From: Desulfobacteraceae bacterium
Lineage (GTDB): Bacteria; Desulfobacterota; Desulfobulbia; Desulfobulbales; Desulfobulbaceae
DNA: 5,976 bases
Direction: 5' to 3'
Assembly: GCA_022837185.1 (NCBI GenBank)
Contig: JALHJD010000188.1
Location: 1 to 5,976, forward strand
The position numbers and the translations under genes are program-made. Under the pieces are notes generated by a model that was not told where the DNA came from, did no database searches, and saw nothing but the letters and a program-made list of their open reading frames with translations. Shown one piece after another: positions 1-5,976 of this stretch. Numbering within the stretch: the first letter of the stretch is position 1; each line of letters begins with the position of its first letter.

Positions 1-625
1 CTTCATGAAGTACCGCGTGAAAATCTGTGGAGAAATCCAACTGCCCATATCCCACAACCTGGTCTGCCGCTCCGGCAACATCGAGGACATCCAGACCGTC
101 GCCTCCCATGCCCAGCCCCTGGCCCAGTGCAGGGAATGGCTGCGCAAAAACCTGCCGAACATTCCGACCCTGCCGGTCTTTTCCACCGGGGCCGCCGCCC
201 AGATGGCCGCCAACAACCCCAACATCGGCGCCATTGCCAGTTCCCTGGCCATCAAGACCTATGCGCTGCAGGTGGTGGTCAAGGGCATTGAGGATTATCA
301 GGGCAACACCACCCGTTTCCTGGTCATCGGCCGCAAATCGCCCAACAGGAGCGGCAATGACAAGACATCCTTCCTGCTGGGCCTCGTCGACCGTCCCGGC
401 GCCCTCAATGAGGTCCTGACCATCCTCTCGTCCAAGAACATCAACCTGGCCAAAATCGAATCGCGGCCGGTGAAGGGCAAACAGTGGACCTATCTCTTTT
501 TCCTGGATATGATCGGCCACATCGAGGATCCGGCCATCGAGGAGGCCGCCAACATCCTCCGGCGGACCTGCGCCTATTTCGAATGGCTGGGCTCCTATCC
601 CAAAGCCGAGGATATCGAGCCGTAG
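1..625 (+). CDS. pheA: Prephenate dehydratase with C-terminal ACT domain, 3' part (5' end outside window)
   Basis: It converts prephenate to phenylpyruvate in phenylalanine synthesis, in the cytoplasm. The reading frame is open from base 2 and no start is in the window. The ATG at 5 is internal, because the sequence begins inside the catalytic domain. Counting from that Met, the dehydratase part covers about 1-110 and ends in the family's TRF motif (103-105), whose Thr is essential. The ACT domain follows at about 121-200, with GALNEVL (132-138) and ESRP (152-155), the two motifs that bind phenylalanine in feedback-inhibited PheA enzymes. Feedback inhibition is therefore likely. Many proteobacterial homologues carry an N-terminal chorismate mutase domain; whether this one does cannot be seen. 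The stop is TAG at 623-625. No strong intrinsic terminator follows. The family call is firm; the symbol is by homology. Confidence 0.95.
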   Translation, partial: FMKYRVKICGEIQLPISHNLVCRSGNIEDIQTVASHAQPLAQCREWLRKNLPNIPTLPVFSTGAAAQMAANNPNIGAIASSLAIKTYALQVVVKGIEDYQGNTTRFLVIGRKSPNRSGNDKTSFLLGLVDRPGALNEVLTILSSKNINLAKIESRPVKGKQWTYLFFLDMIGHIEDPAIEEAANILRRTCAYFEWLGSYPKAEDIEP

Positions 626-666
626 CCGCAGGGGCTGAACAGGTCCGTCGTCTGTCCCGAGGGGAA

Positions 667-713
667 CCGGGTACCCGGCATGAACCTCCTCGTACGGCCG
701 GCCGGCGACCGGT
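667..713. repeat. Cluster of GC-rich palindromes downstream of pheA
   Basis: Three perfect self-complementary stretches lie close together: CCGGGTACCCGG at 667-678, CGGCCGGCCG at 695-704 and ACCGGT at 708-713. The first can also pair imperfectly with CCGGTAACC (709-717), with one mismatch and one bulge. A run of five T follows at 724-728, several bases beyond any stem. This could be a poor terminator for pheA or a protein-binding site, or simply the result of a GC-rich background. Function unknown. Confidence 0.3.
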
Positions 714-754
714 AACCAACAACTTTTTCCTTACCCGGATTGCCGACAGGCAGG

Positions 755-783
755 TTGTTATTTATTCCATCATCCCGTATATT
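755..783 (+). promoter_or_regulatory. Candidate sigma70-type promoter for the tsaD operon
   Basis: TTGTTA (755-760) and TATATT (778-783) are separated by exactly 17 bases, close to the TTGACA / TATAAT consensus. They sit in the most AT-rich part of the gap between pheA and tsaD. Transcription would start near 790, giving a leader of about 75 bases before the tsaD ATG. This is a pattern match only, but spacing, composition and position all agree. Confidence 0.45.
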
Positions 784-854
784 GTCTGTGTTTCCACCCT
801 TGCCCCTGTTTTTGCATCGAGCCCGGCTTTTCCCCTGCTGCCTGACTGGTACGT

Positions 855-860
855 GAAGGA
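855..860 (+). promoter_or_regulatory. Ribosome binding site of tsaD
   Basis: GAAGGA ends five bases before the ATG at 866. It supports that start, which also yields the conserved TsaD N-terminus (MLILAIESSCDDT) without an extension. Confidence 0.75.
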
Positions 861-865
861 CAAAT

Positions 866-1870
866 ATGCTGATTCTGGCCATTGAAAGCTCCTGTGACGA
901 TACCGCCGCGGCGGTTCTCAAGAACGACCGGACCGTGCTCTCTTCCGTCGTCAGCAGCCAGTTCGACATTCACGGCCGATACGGCGGAATCGTCCCTGAA
1001 CTCGCCTCCCGCAGGCATATCGAAGCCATCTGGCCCGTGGTCGACGAGGCCCTCCGGCAGGCCGATGTCCCTCTCGGAGACATCGATGTTATCGCCGCCA
1101 CCAGGGGCCCCGGCCTCATCGGGTCCCTGCTCGTCGGGTTTACTTTTGCCAAAGGGCTGGCCATGGTTCTGGACGTTCCCTGTGTCGGGGTTGACCACAT
1201 GGCCGGTCACCTGCTTTCTCCCTTTCTCGCCGAACAGCAGCCGGAATTTCCCTATGTCGCCCTTGTCGTCTCCGGCGGCAATACGTCCCTGTACCGGGTC
1301 AGAGACTACACCTCCTATGACTGTCTTGGCCGGACCCGTGACGACGCGGCCGGCGAGGCCTTCGACAAGGTGGCCAAGCTGCTCGATCTGGGATATCCTG
1401 GGGGTCCGGCGGTCAGTCAAACAGCGGAACAGGGCGCCGCCGACGCTTTCGATTTTCCGCGTGCCTGGCTCGACCCCGACAGCCTTGATTTCAGTTTCAG
1501 CGGCCTGAAAACCTCGGTGGTCAACCAGGTCGGTCTTTTCCGGCGGCAGCAGCACTTCCTGCCCGTTGCCGACATCTGCGCCTCCTTCCAGGAGGCGGTG
1601 GTCGATGTCCTGGCCGGGAAAACACTCAGGGCGGCGGAACGGACCGGTTTGGACCGGATCGTCCTGGCCGGCGGCGTTGCCGCCAATGCCAGACTCAGGG
1701 AAGTCATGCAGGAGCGCTGCGCGGCCGCGAATCTGCGGCTGTTCATCCCTCCTCCCGGCTATTGCACCGACAACGCCGCCATGATCGGACTGGCGGGGTT
1801 TCACCACTACCGGCTCGGCGGCGGCATCACCCCCGACACCGATGTCTATTCCAGACCCCGCCTCCATTGA
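866..1870 (+). CDS. tsaD: tRNA N6-threonylcarbamoyladenosine (t6A37) transferase TsaD
   Basis: TsaD (older names Gcp, YgjD) transfers the threonylcarbamoyl group from threonylcarbamoyl-AMP to A37 of tRNAs that read ANN codons. In bacteria it works with TsaB and TsaE in the cytoplasm. The 334-residue length matches the family (about 337 in E. coli). Visible motifs of the ASKHA-type fold are ESSCDDT (7-13), the metal ligands H111 and H115 in VDHMAGH, SGGNT (136-140), FSFSGLKT (209-216), AGGVAAN (268-274) and CTDNAAMIG with D302 as the likely third metal ligand. No key residue is missing. It is the first gene of a tight four-gene block, and the next ATG lies two bases beyond its stop. A promoter candidate and a good ribosome binding site precede it. 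Neither tsaB nor tsaE is in the window. Confidence 0.98.
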   Translation: MLILAIESSCDDTAAAVLKNDRTVLSSVVSSQFDIHGRYGGIVPELASRRHIEAIWPVVDEALRQADVPLGDIDVIAATRGPGLIGSLLVGFTFAKGLAMVLDVPCVGVDHMAGHLLSPFLAEQQPEFPYVALVVSGGNTSLYRVRDYTSYDCLGRTRDDAAGEAFDKVAKLLDLGYPGGPAVSQTAEQGAADAFDFPRAWLDPDSLDFSFSGLKTSVVNQVGLFRRQQHFLPVADICASFQEAVVDVLAGKTLRAAERTGLDRIVLAGGVAANARLREVMQERCAAANLRLFIPPPGYCTDNAAMIGLAGFHHYRLGGGITPDTDVYSRPRLH

Positions 1871-1872
1871 TC

Positions 1873-2382
1873 ATGCGGTTTGCATACACCCTGCATAGAA
1901 CGGTAAAATATTACATTCTGAGATTCGTGCGCCTGCGCGGCAACCCCCAGGGTCTTGCCATGGGCGTGGCGATCGGTGTTTTCATCGGCATCTCGCCGAC
2001 CATGCCGCTGCATACGATCTCCATCATCGGCTTCACTCTGCTCCTGCGGGTCAGCACGGTAGCCGCCCTCATTTCGGCAACCATCGTCAGCAACCCCCTG
2101 ACCCTGGTTCCCCTGTACTACCTGTGCTGGCTGACCGGCAATTTCCTCCTGCCCGGCCGCCTGACCTGGGAACGGTTAGAAGAAGTATTGCACATACTGG
2201 CCAACGAAGGGTTCATGGAAAGCCTCAGGGCGGTCAGTCAGCTCAGCGCCGACGCCATCGCCGTCATGCTGACCGGGGGCTTCCTTCTGGGACTGCCCGC
2301 CGCCCTGGTGAGTTACTTTGTTTCCTATTATTTCTTCATGGCGATCAGGCGGAAAAGGCAACAGAAACATCTGCTCGACTGA
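1873..2382 (+). CDS. DUF2062 family small membrane protein
   Basis: This 169-residue protein has no established biochemical function. It matches DUF2062 by the pattern RLRGNPQGLAMGVAIGVFIG (20-39), the following SPTMPLHT (41-48) and SNPLTLVPLYY (73-83). Hydrophobic stretches at about 28-58, 60-93 and 126-158 suggest three or four membrane passes in the inner membrane. The region at 94-125 is more polar, and the C-terminus is basic (RRKRQQK, 159-165), which favours a cytoplasmic tail. The frame is open from 1762, but the ATG at 1873 is chosen because an earlier start would overlap the end of tsaD and add an unrelated Arg/His-rich stretch. There is no clear Shine-Dalgarno, so translation is probably coupled to tsaD termination at 1870. 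The role of the family is unknown to me, and a link to translation is only contextual. Confidence 0.92.
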   Translation: MRFAYTLHRTVKYYILRFVRLRGNPQGLAMGVAIGVFIGISPTMPLHTISIIGFTLLLRVSTVAALISATIVSNPLTLVPLYYLCWLTGNFLLPGRLTWERLEEVLHILANEGFMESLRAVSQLSADAIAVMLTGGFLLGLPAALVSYFVSYYFFMAIRRKRQQKHLLD

Positions 2383-2388
2383 GGCGGA
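2381..2388 (+). promoter_or_regulatory. Ribosome binding site of rsmA, overlapping the upstream stop
   Basis: GAGGCGGA lies within the junction TGAGGCGGAATAAATG. Its first two bases belong to the TGA stop of the DUF2062 gene (2380-2382). GAGG ends eight bases before the ATG at 2393. Ribosomes ending the upstream gene would sit on this site, which fits coupled translation. Confidence 0.65.
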
Positions 2389-2392
2389 ATAA

Positions 2393-3301
2393 ATGGCTCC
2401 CGGACAGCAAATACGAACGACCCTGCGCAGCAGCGGCCTGGCGCCCCACAAAAAACTGGGACAAAATTTCCTCGTCCACCGCCATACCGCAGAGCGGATT
2501 GTCGAGTTGGCGGCCCCGGCAAAGGACGACGTGATCGTCGAAGTCGGCGTCGGTCTGGGGGCCCTGACCAACCCAATCGCCGCCCGGGCGGCAGAGGTGA
2601 TCGGCATCGAAACGGATTCAGGCCTGGTGCAATTTCACCGCGACCAAAACGACCTGCCGGCCAATGTCACCCTGATCCACGCTGACATTCTCAAAATCAG
2701 CCTGGAGCAGCTTGTCGAACGTTCCGGCGGCCCCCTCAAAATCATTGCCAACCTGCCCTATTCCGTTTCTTCCCCTTTCCTGTTCCGCCTCCTCGATCAT
2801 CGTGCACTTGTCGACTGGGCGGTGGTCATGCTGCAGAAAGAGGTCGCCCTGCGCCTGACGGCCGAGCCGGGAACCAGGGAATACGGCATCCCGTCCGTCC
2901 TGTTCGCCGCCTGTGCCGCCATTGAATCCCTGATGCCGGTCAAGCCCGAGGAGTTCCATCCCCGCCCCAGGGTGGACTCCCAGGTGATCCGGATCAGGTT
3001 CAGGCCCCCCCCGGAACGACTGGCGCACATACCCCCCTTTGACTGGAACATGATGAAAAAGATCGTCCATACCTGTTTTGCCCGGCGGCGCAAAACCCTG
3101 CTGAACGGCCTGGCGGCGGCGGGGCTGATTGCCGACCGGAACCTCTTGAAGGCGGTCATCGAAAGGGCCGGCCTTTCCCCTACGATTCGGGCGGAGCAGC
3201 TTTCCCTGGAACAGTTCGCCGATCTGGCACGATGCATGGAAGAATATACCGGCAAAGCCGCAACCGGCTCGACCGGCAACCTTAACCACATAAGCACATA
3301 A
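2393..3301 (+). CDS. rsmA: 16S rRNA (adenine1518-N6/adenine1519-N6)-dimethyltransferase RsmA (KsgA)
   Basis: It dimethylates two adjacent adenines in the 3'-terminal hairpin of 16S rRNA using S-adenosylmethionine, late in 30S assembly. Loss of the enzyme gives kasugamycin resistance in E. coli. The 302-residue protein shows KKLGQNFL (20-27), the SAM-binding EVGVGLGALT (50-59) with acidic E73 and D98 at the expected strand ends, the catalytic NLPY (120-123), MLQKEVA (146-152) and FHPRPRVDS (188-196). The C-terminal helical part follows at about 215-285. It is somewhat longer than E. coli KsgA (273). The extra length is mainly a short N-terminal lead and a Thr/Gly/Asn-rich tail after about 285 with no recognisable motif. 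It lies 10 bases after the DUF2062 gene and 1 base before the dehydrogenase gene. Confidence 0.97.
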   Translation: MAPGQQIRTTLRSSGLAPHKKLGQNFLVHRHTAERIVELAAPAKDDVIVEVGVGLGALTNPIAARAAEVIGIETDSGLVQFHRDQNDLPANVTLIHADILKISLEQLVERSGGPLKIIANLPYSVSSPFLFRLLDHRALVDWAVVMLQKEVALRLTAEPGTREYGIPSVLFAACAAIESLMPVKPEEFHPRPRVDSQVIRIRFRPPPERLAHIPPFDWNMMKKIVHTCFARRRKTLLNGLAAAGLIADRNLLKAVIERAGLSPTIRAEQLSLEQFADLARCMEEYTGKAATGSTGNLNHIST

Positions 3302-3302
3302 A

Positions 3303-4484
3303 ATGCAGAACTTCGTTTTCCACAATCCGACCAAAATTATTTTCGGCAGGAACACCATCCCCTCCATCGGTCCGGAAACCGCGGCCTGGGGGAAACGGTG
3401 CCTCCTTGTTTACGGGACCGGCAGTATCCGGGGCAACGGCGTTTACGACGCCGTGCAGACTTCCCTGCGGGAGGCGGGACTGGAAGTGATCGACCATGGC
3501 GGGGTTCGGTCAAATCCCCTGCTTTCCCACGTCCGGGAAGGCATAGCCAAGGTCGGGGCGCATTCCATCGATGTCGTGACCGCGGTGGGGGGAGGCAGCG
3601 TCATAGACAGCGCCAAGGCCATCTGCGCCGGTTCGGCGGTCGACCACGACGTCTGGAAATTTTTCACCGGCAAAAAGAGCATCAAACACGCCCTGCCGTT
3701 GACCACCGTTCTGACCCTGGCTGCATCGGGGTCGGAGATGAATTCGGGCATGGTGATCACCAATGACGAAACCCGGGAAAAATTCGGGTTCGGCAACCGG
3801 CTCCTCTATCCCAGAACGTCCATCCTCGACCCGGAAGCCACCTTCACCGTTCCCCCAAGCTACACCGCCTACGGCGCGGTTGACTCCATCGCCCATGTCC
3901 TCGAGTATTACATGACCAGCGAGGACCCGGCCACCCCGGTTCAGGACCGGCTTATGGAGGGGCTGGTCCGCAACGCCATGGACGCCTGCGACCGATGTCT
4001 GGCCGACCGGAGGGACTATCAGGGACGGGCCGATCTGATGTGGACCGCGACCCTGTCACTGAACGGCCTTACGGGCGCCGGCCTGGGTAGAGTGGGAATG
4101 CCCATGCACATGATCGAACACTCGCTCAGCGCCCTGTATGATGCCCCCCACGGCGCCGGCCTTTCGGCGATCATTCCGGGTTGGCTGCGATGGCGCTCCC
4201 GTGAGGACGACAGAAAAATCATCCAGTTGGGAGAACGGGTATTCAATTTCGACCGCTGCGGAGTTCCGCGGAGCGCCGCCGCGACCATCCACATGCTGGA
4301 AAAGTGGTTCGTCCGGGCCGGCTGCCCTGTTACCCTGGATGACCTGAACATCCCGGCAGCCGATATCCCGGCCATCGCTGAAAATGCGGTCCGGCTGGCC
4401 CGCGTATGGCGCTTGGAGCGGTACTCCCGGGAAACCATTGCCGAAATCCTCTCCCTGTGCCTCGCTGCTTCCGGTCGGGTTTAA
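3303..4484 (+). CDS. Iron-containing-type (group III) alcohol dehydrogenase, YqhD/BdhA-like
   Basis: It is probably a cytoplasmic NAD(P)H-dependent aldehyde/alcohol oxidoreductase. The 393 residues span the whole family (E. coli YqhD is 387). It opens with NFVFHNPTKIIFG (3-15), the typical YqhD/BdhA start. The nucleotide-binding GGGS is at 96-99 with D102, and TLAASGSE at 138-145. All four metal ligands are present: D194, H198, H269 and H283, with the same spacing as in YqhD (D194, H198, H267, H281). YqhD uses Zn and NADPH, while others in the family use Fe, so metal, cofactor and substrate cannot be fixed from sequence. The start ATG is one base after the rsmA stop, and no good Shine-Dalgarno is seen, so translation is probably coupled. 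It closes the tsaD block, to which it has no known functional link. Detoxifying reactive aldehydes or making alcohols in fermentation are both possible. Confidence 0.94.
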   Translation: MQNFVFHNPTKIIFGRNTIPSIGPETAAWGKRCLLVYGTGSIRGNGVYDAVQTSLREAGLEVIDHGGVRSNPLLSHVREGIAKVGAHSIDVVTAVGGGSVIDSAKAICAGSAVDHDVWKFFTGKKSIKHALPLTTVLTLAASGSEMNSGMVITNDETREKFGFGNRLLYPRTSILDPEATFTVPPSYTAYGAVDSIAHVLEYYMTSEDPATPVQDRLMEGLVRNAMDACDRCLADRRDYQGRADLMWTATLSLNGLTGAGLGRVGMPMHMIEHSLSALYDAPHGAGLSAIIPGWLRWRSREDDRKIIQLGERVFNFDRCGVPRSAAATIHMLEKWFVRAGCPVTLDDLNIPAADIPAIAENAVRLARVWRLERYSRETIAEILSLCLAASGRV

Positions 4485-4489
4485 AACCG

Positions 4490-4518
4490 ATGACATTTTT
4501 GTCCCACTGCGATATATA
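4490..4518 (+). promoter_or_regulatory. Candidate sigma70-type promoter for glgB
   Basis: ATGACA (4490-4495) and TATATA (4513-4518) are 17 bases apart, just after the dehydrogenase stop. The -35 match is five of six and the -10 match weaker. Transcription would begin near 4525, about 50 bases before the glgB ATG. The -10 overlaps by one base the left arm of an inverted repeat. This is a pattern match only. Confidence 0.38.
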
Positions 4519-4558
4519 GGGTCAACGAGTACATCATCGCAGTTTTGCAGCATACTGC
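4506..4558 (+). repeat. Inverted repeat and alternative hairpins in the glgB leader
   Basis: ACTGCGAT (4506-4513) and its exact reverse complement ATCGCAGT (4536-4543) flank a 22-base spacer and are followed by TTTT (4543-4546 including the last arm base). The right arm's GCAGT (4539-4543) can pair instead with ACTGC (4554-4558), and a compact hairpin GCAG-CATA-CTGC (4547-4558) is a third option. The latter two end four bases before the AGGAGG of glgB. Possible roles are a weak terminator for transcripts coming from the dehydrogenase gene, an operator around the glgB start site, or an mRNA switch near the ribosome binding site. The arms are seen; function is inference. Confidence 0.4.
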
Positions 4559-4561
4559 CCC

Positions 4562-4567
4562 AGGAGG
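4562..4567 (+). promoter_or_regulatory. Strong ribosome binding site of glgB
   Basis: A perfect AGGAGG lies six bases before the ATG at 4574 and fixes that start. It is much stronger than the sites of the preceding genes, consistent with glgB being translated independently. Confidence 0.85.
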
Positions 4568-4573
4568 AAACCC

Positions 4574-5976
4574 ATGTCCGAAAGCCAGTATACAGCTCAT
4601 CCCCTGCCGTCGACCTGGCTCACCGATTTCGACAAGCACCTGTTCAACGAGGGGACCCATGAACGCGTTTACGAAAAATTCGGCGCCCACTTTCTTGAAA
4701 CCGACGGCAGAAAAGGAGCGGCATTCGCCGTATGGGCGCCCAATGCCCGGAATGTCTCCCTCATCGGCGACTTCAACGGCTGGAACGGCGACAGCCACCC
4801 CATGTATTCCAGCGATGCCGGCATCTGGACCCTTTTCGTCGAGAACCTGCCGGAATTCGCCGTCTACAAATACCGCATAACCGCCCCCGACGGCCAGATT
4901 TTCGATAAGTCCGACCCCTATGGCTTTGCCATGGAGGAGCGCCCCCGCACCGGCTCGGTGGTGTTTGACCTCAACCGCTACCAGTGGCATGATGAAGCAT
5001 GGATGATCTCGCGCCAAGAGCGGCAGTCACTCCACAGCCCCATCTCGATCTATGAAGTACATGCCGGCTCCTGGCGCAAGATACCCGACGAGCAGTGGGG
5101 GACCAGGTACCTCACCTATCGCGAGCTCGCCGACGTCCTGATTCCCTATGTCCTCGACATGGGATACACCCATATTGAACTGCTGCCCATAGCCGAACAC
5201 CCGTTTGAGGGTTCCTGGGGCTACCAGGTCCTTGGATTCTTCGCGCCGACCAGCCGTTTCGGCACCCCCGAGGATTTCATGTATTTTGTCGACCAGTGCC
5301 ACCGCAACAACCTGGGTGTCATCCTCGACTGGGTTCCCGCCCATTTCCCCAAGGATGGAGCGGGGCTGAACTTTTTTGACGGCACCCATCTCTATTCCCA
5401 TGTCGATCCCCGCCAGGGCGAACACCAGGACTGGGGAACCCTGATTTTCAACTACGGCCGCAACGAAATCCGCACCTTCCTGATCTCCAACGCCCTGTTC
5501 TGGCTCGACAAGTATCACATCGACGGTCTGCGGGTCGACGCGGTTGCCTCCATGCTCTACCTTGACTACTCGCGGGAGGAGGGGCAATGGATCCCCAACA
5601 AGTACGGAGGGCGTGAGAACCTGGACGCCATCAGCTTTCTGCAGAAAACAAACGAGGTCCTCCACGGCTGTTTTCCGGGCATACTGACCATTGCCGAGGA
5701 GTCCACCTCCTGGCCCATGGTCACCCAGCCGACCTATCTGGGAGGCCTGGGATTCAGCCTGAAATGGAACATGGGCTGGATGCACGATACCCTCTCCTAT
5801 ATGCGGGAAGATCCCCTGTTCCGCCGTTTCCACCACAACCTGATGACCTTCGGCATGCTGTACGCCTTTCATGAGAATTTTATTCTCCCCCTCTCCCACG
5901 ACGAAGTTGTGCACGGCAAAGGCTCCTTGGTGAACAAGATGCCGGGGGACGAGTGGCAGAAGTTTGCCAACCTCCG
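4574..5976 (+). CDS. glgB: 1,4-alpha-glucan (glycogen) branching enzyme, 5' part (3' end outside window)
   Basis: GlgB cuts alpha-1,4-glucan chains and rejoins them by alpha-1,6 links, making branches in glycogen. The first 467 codons are present; family members are roughly 630-730 residues, so the end of the catalytic part and the C-terminal beta domain are missing only because the window stops. After about 30 residues comes a CBM48 domain (about 34-125, with GDFNGWN), then the GH13 barrel from YEVHAGSW (160-167). Conserved regions include DWVPAHF (252-258), GLRVDAVA with nucleophile D322, AEES with acid/base E375, and SHDEVVHGK with H442 and D443, so the catalytic triad is complete. It begins directly before the CBM48 domain and lacks the extra N-terminal N1 domain of E. 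coli GlgB, as in the shorter group of branching enzymes. No other glg gene is visible in the window. Confidence 0.97.
   Translation, partial: MSESQYTAHPLPSTWLTDFDKHLFNEGTHERVYEKFGAHFLETDGRKGAAFAVWAPNARNVSLIGDFNGWNGDSHPMYSSDAGIWTLFVENLPEFAVYKYRITAPDGQIFDKSDPYGFAMEERPRTGSVVFDLNRYQWHDEAWMISRQERQSLHSPISIYEVHAGSWRKIPDEQWGTRYLTYRELADVLIPYVLDMGYTHIELLPIAEHPFEGSWGYQVLGFFAPTSRFGTPEDFMYFVDQCHRNNLGVILDWVPAHFPKDGAGLNFFDGTHLYSHVDPRQGEHQDWGTLIFNYGRNEIRTFLISNALFWLDKYHIDGLRVDAVASMLYLDYSREEGQWIPNKYGGRENLDAISFLQKTNEVLHGCFPGILTIAEESTSWPMVTQPTYLGGLGFSLKWNMGWMHDTLSYMREDPLFRRFHHNLMTFGMLYAFHENFILPLSHDEVVHGKGSLVNKMPGDEWQKFANL

Noticed and set aside
698..730. Rho-independent terminator for pheA
   Set aside because: The T run at 724-728 is separated from the nearest possible stem by several unpaired bases, and the stem has mismatches. 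I therefore list only the palindromes, not a terminator.
484..885. 133-codon plus-strand frame bridging pheA and tsaD
   Set aside because: It starts inside pheA in another frame, runs through the GC palindromes and promoter region and overlaps the tsaD start. Its composition is Arg/Pro-rich noise followed by translated noncoding sequence.
770..1867. 365-codon open frame on the minus strand opposite tsaD
   Set aside because: Its codons lie exactly opposite the tsaD codons. In that register, minus-strand stops need sense TTA, CTA or TCA codons, which G+C-rich genes seldom use, so long open frames arise without selection. The translation resembles no family I know.
1762..1872. Upstream extension of the DUF2062 protein to an ATG at 1762
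   Set aside because: It would overlap the conserved end of tsaD and add a His/Arg-rich segment unlike the family. The ATG at 1873 gives the expected N-terminus.
2618..3367. 249-codon minus-strand frame opposite rsmA and the start of the dehydrogenase gene
   Set aside because: It is a codon-opposed shadow of rsmA with no recognisable protein features.
3510..3896. 128-codon minus-strand frame opposite the dehydrogenase gene
   Set aside because: It is another codon-opposed shadow with no family resemblance.
4545..4880. 111-codon plus-strand frame beginning in the glgB leader
   Set aside because: It is out of frame with glgB, which has a perfect ribosome binding site and conserved sequence over the same bases.
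5027..5914. 295-codon open frame on the minus strand opposite glgB, with a GTG start
   Set aside because: It is in the same codon-opposed register as above, over a well-conserved branching enzyme, and no ribosome binding site or known domain supports it.

Overview
The window is a stretch of ordinary, G+C-rich bacterial chromosome with every gene on the + strand. It suggests a Gram-negative bacterium, plausibly of the Desulfobacterota (former Deltaproteobacteria). That placement is an inference from protein flavour and the tsaD / DUF2062 / rsmA arrangement. I see no mobile element, CRISPR array, tRNA, rRNA or sign of recent transfer.

Layout: (1) 1-625 is the 3' part of a prephenate dehydratase gene (pheA type) with its C-terminal ACT domain, cut by the window edge. 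(2) 626-865 is a 240-base gap with GC-rich palindromes just after pheA, then a more AT-rich stretch with a good sigma70-like promoter candidate. (3) 866-4484 is a tight four-gene block: tsaD (tRNA t6A37 synthesis), a small DUF2062 membrane protein, rsmA/ksgA (16S rRNA dimethylation) and a YqhD/BdhA-type metal-dependent alcohol dehydrogenase. The gaps within it are 2, 10 and 1 bases, so it is probably one operon with translational coupling. (4) 4485-4573 is an 89-base gap with a second promoter candidate, an 8+8-base inverted repeat and alternative hairpins just before a strong ribosome binding site. (5) 4574-5976 is the first two thirds or so of glgB (glycogen branching enzyme), which runs off the window.

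TsaD and RsmA both serve translation, through tRNA anticodon-loop and small-subunit rRNA modification. The membrane protein and the alcohol dehydrogenase sharing their transcript have no obvious functional tie to them. glgB has its own leader and probably its own control. I did not find a new biological system. The points most worth a second look are the glgB leader and the DUF2062 and dehydrogenase genes embedded in a translation operon.
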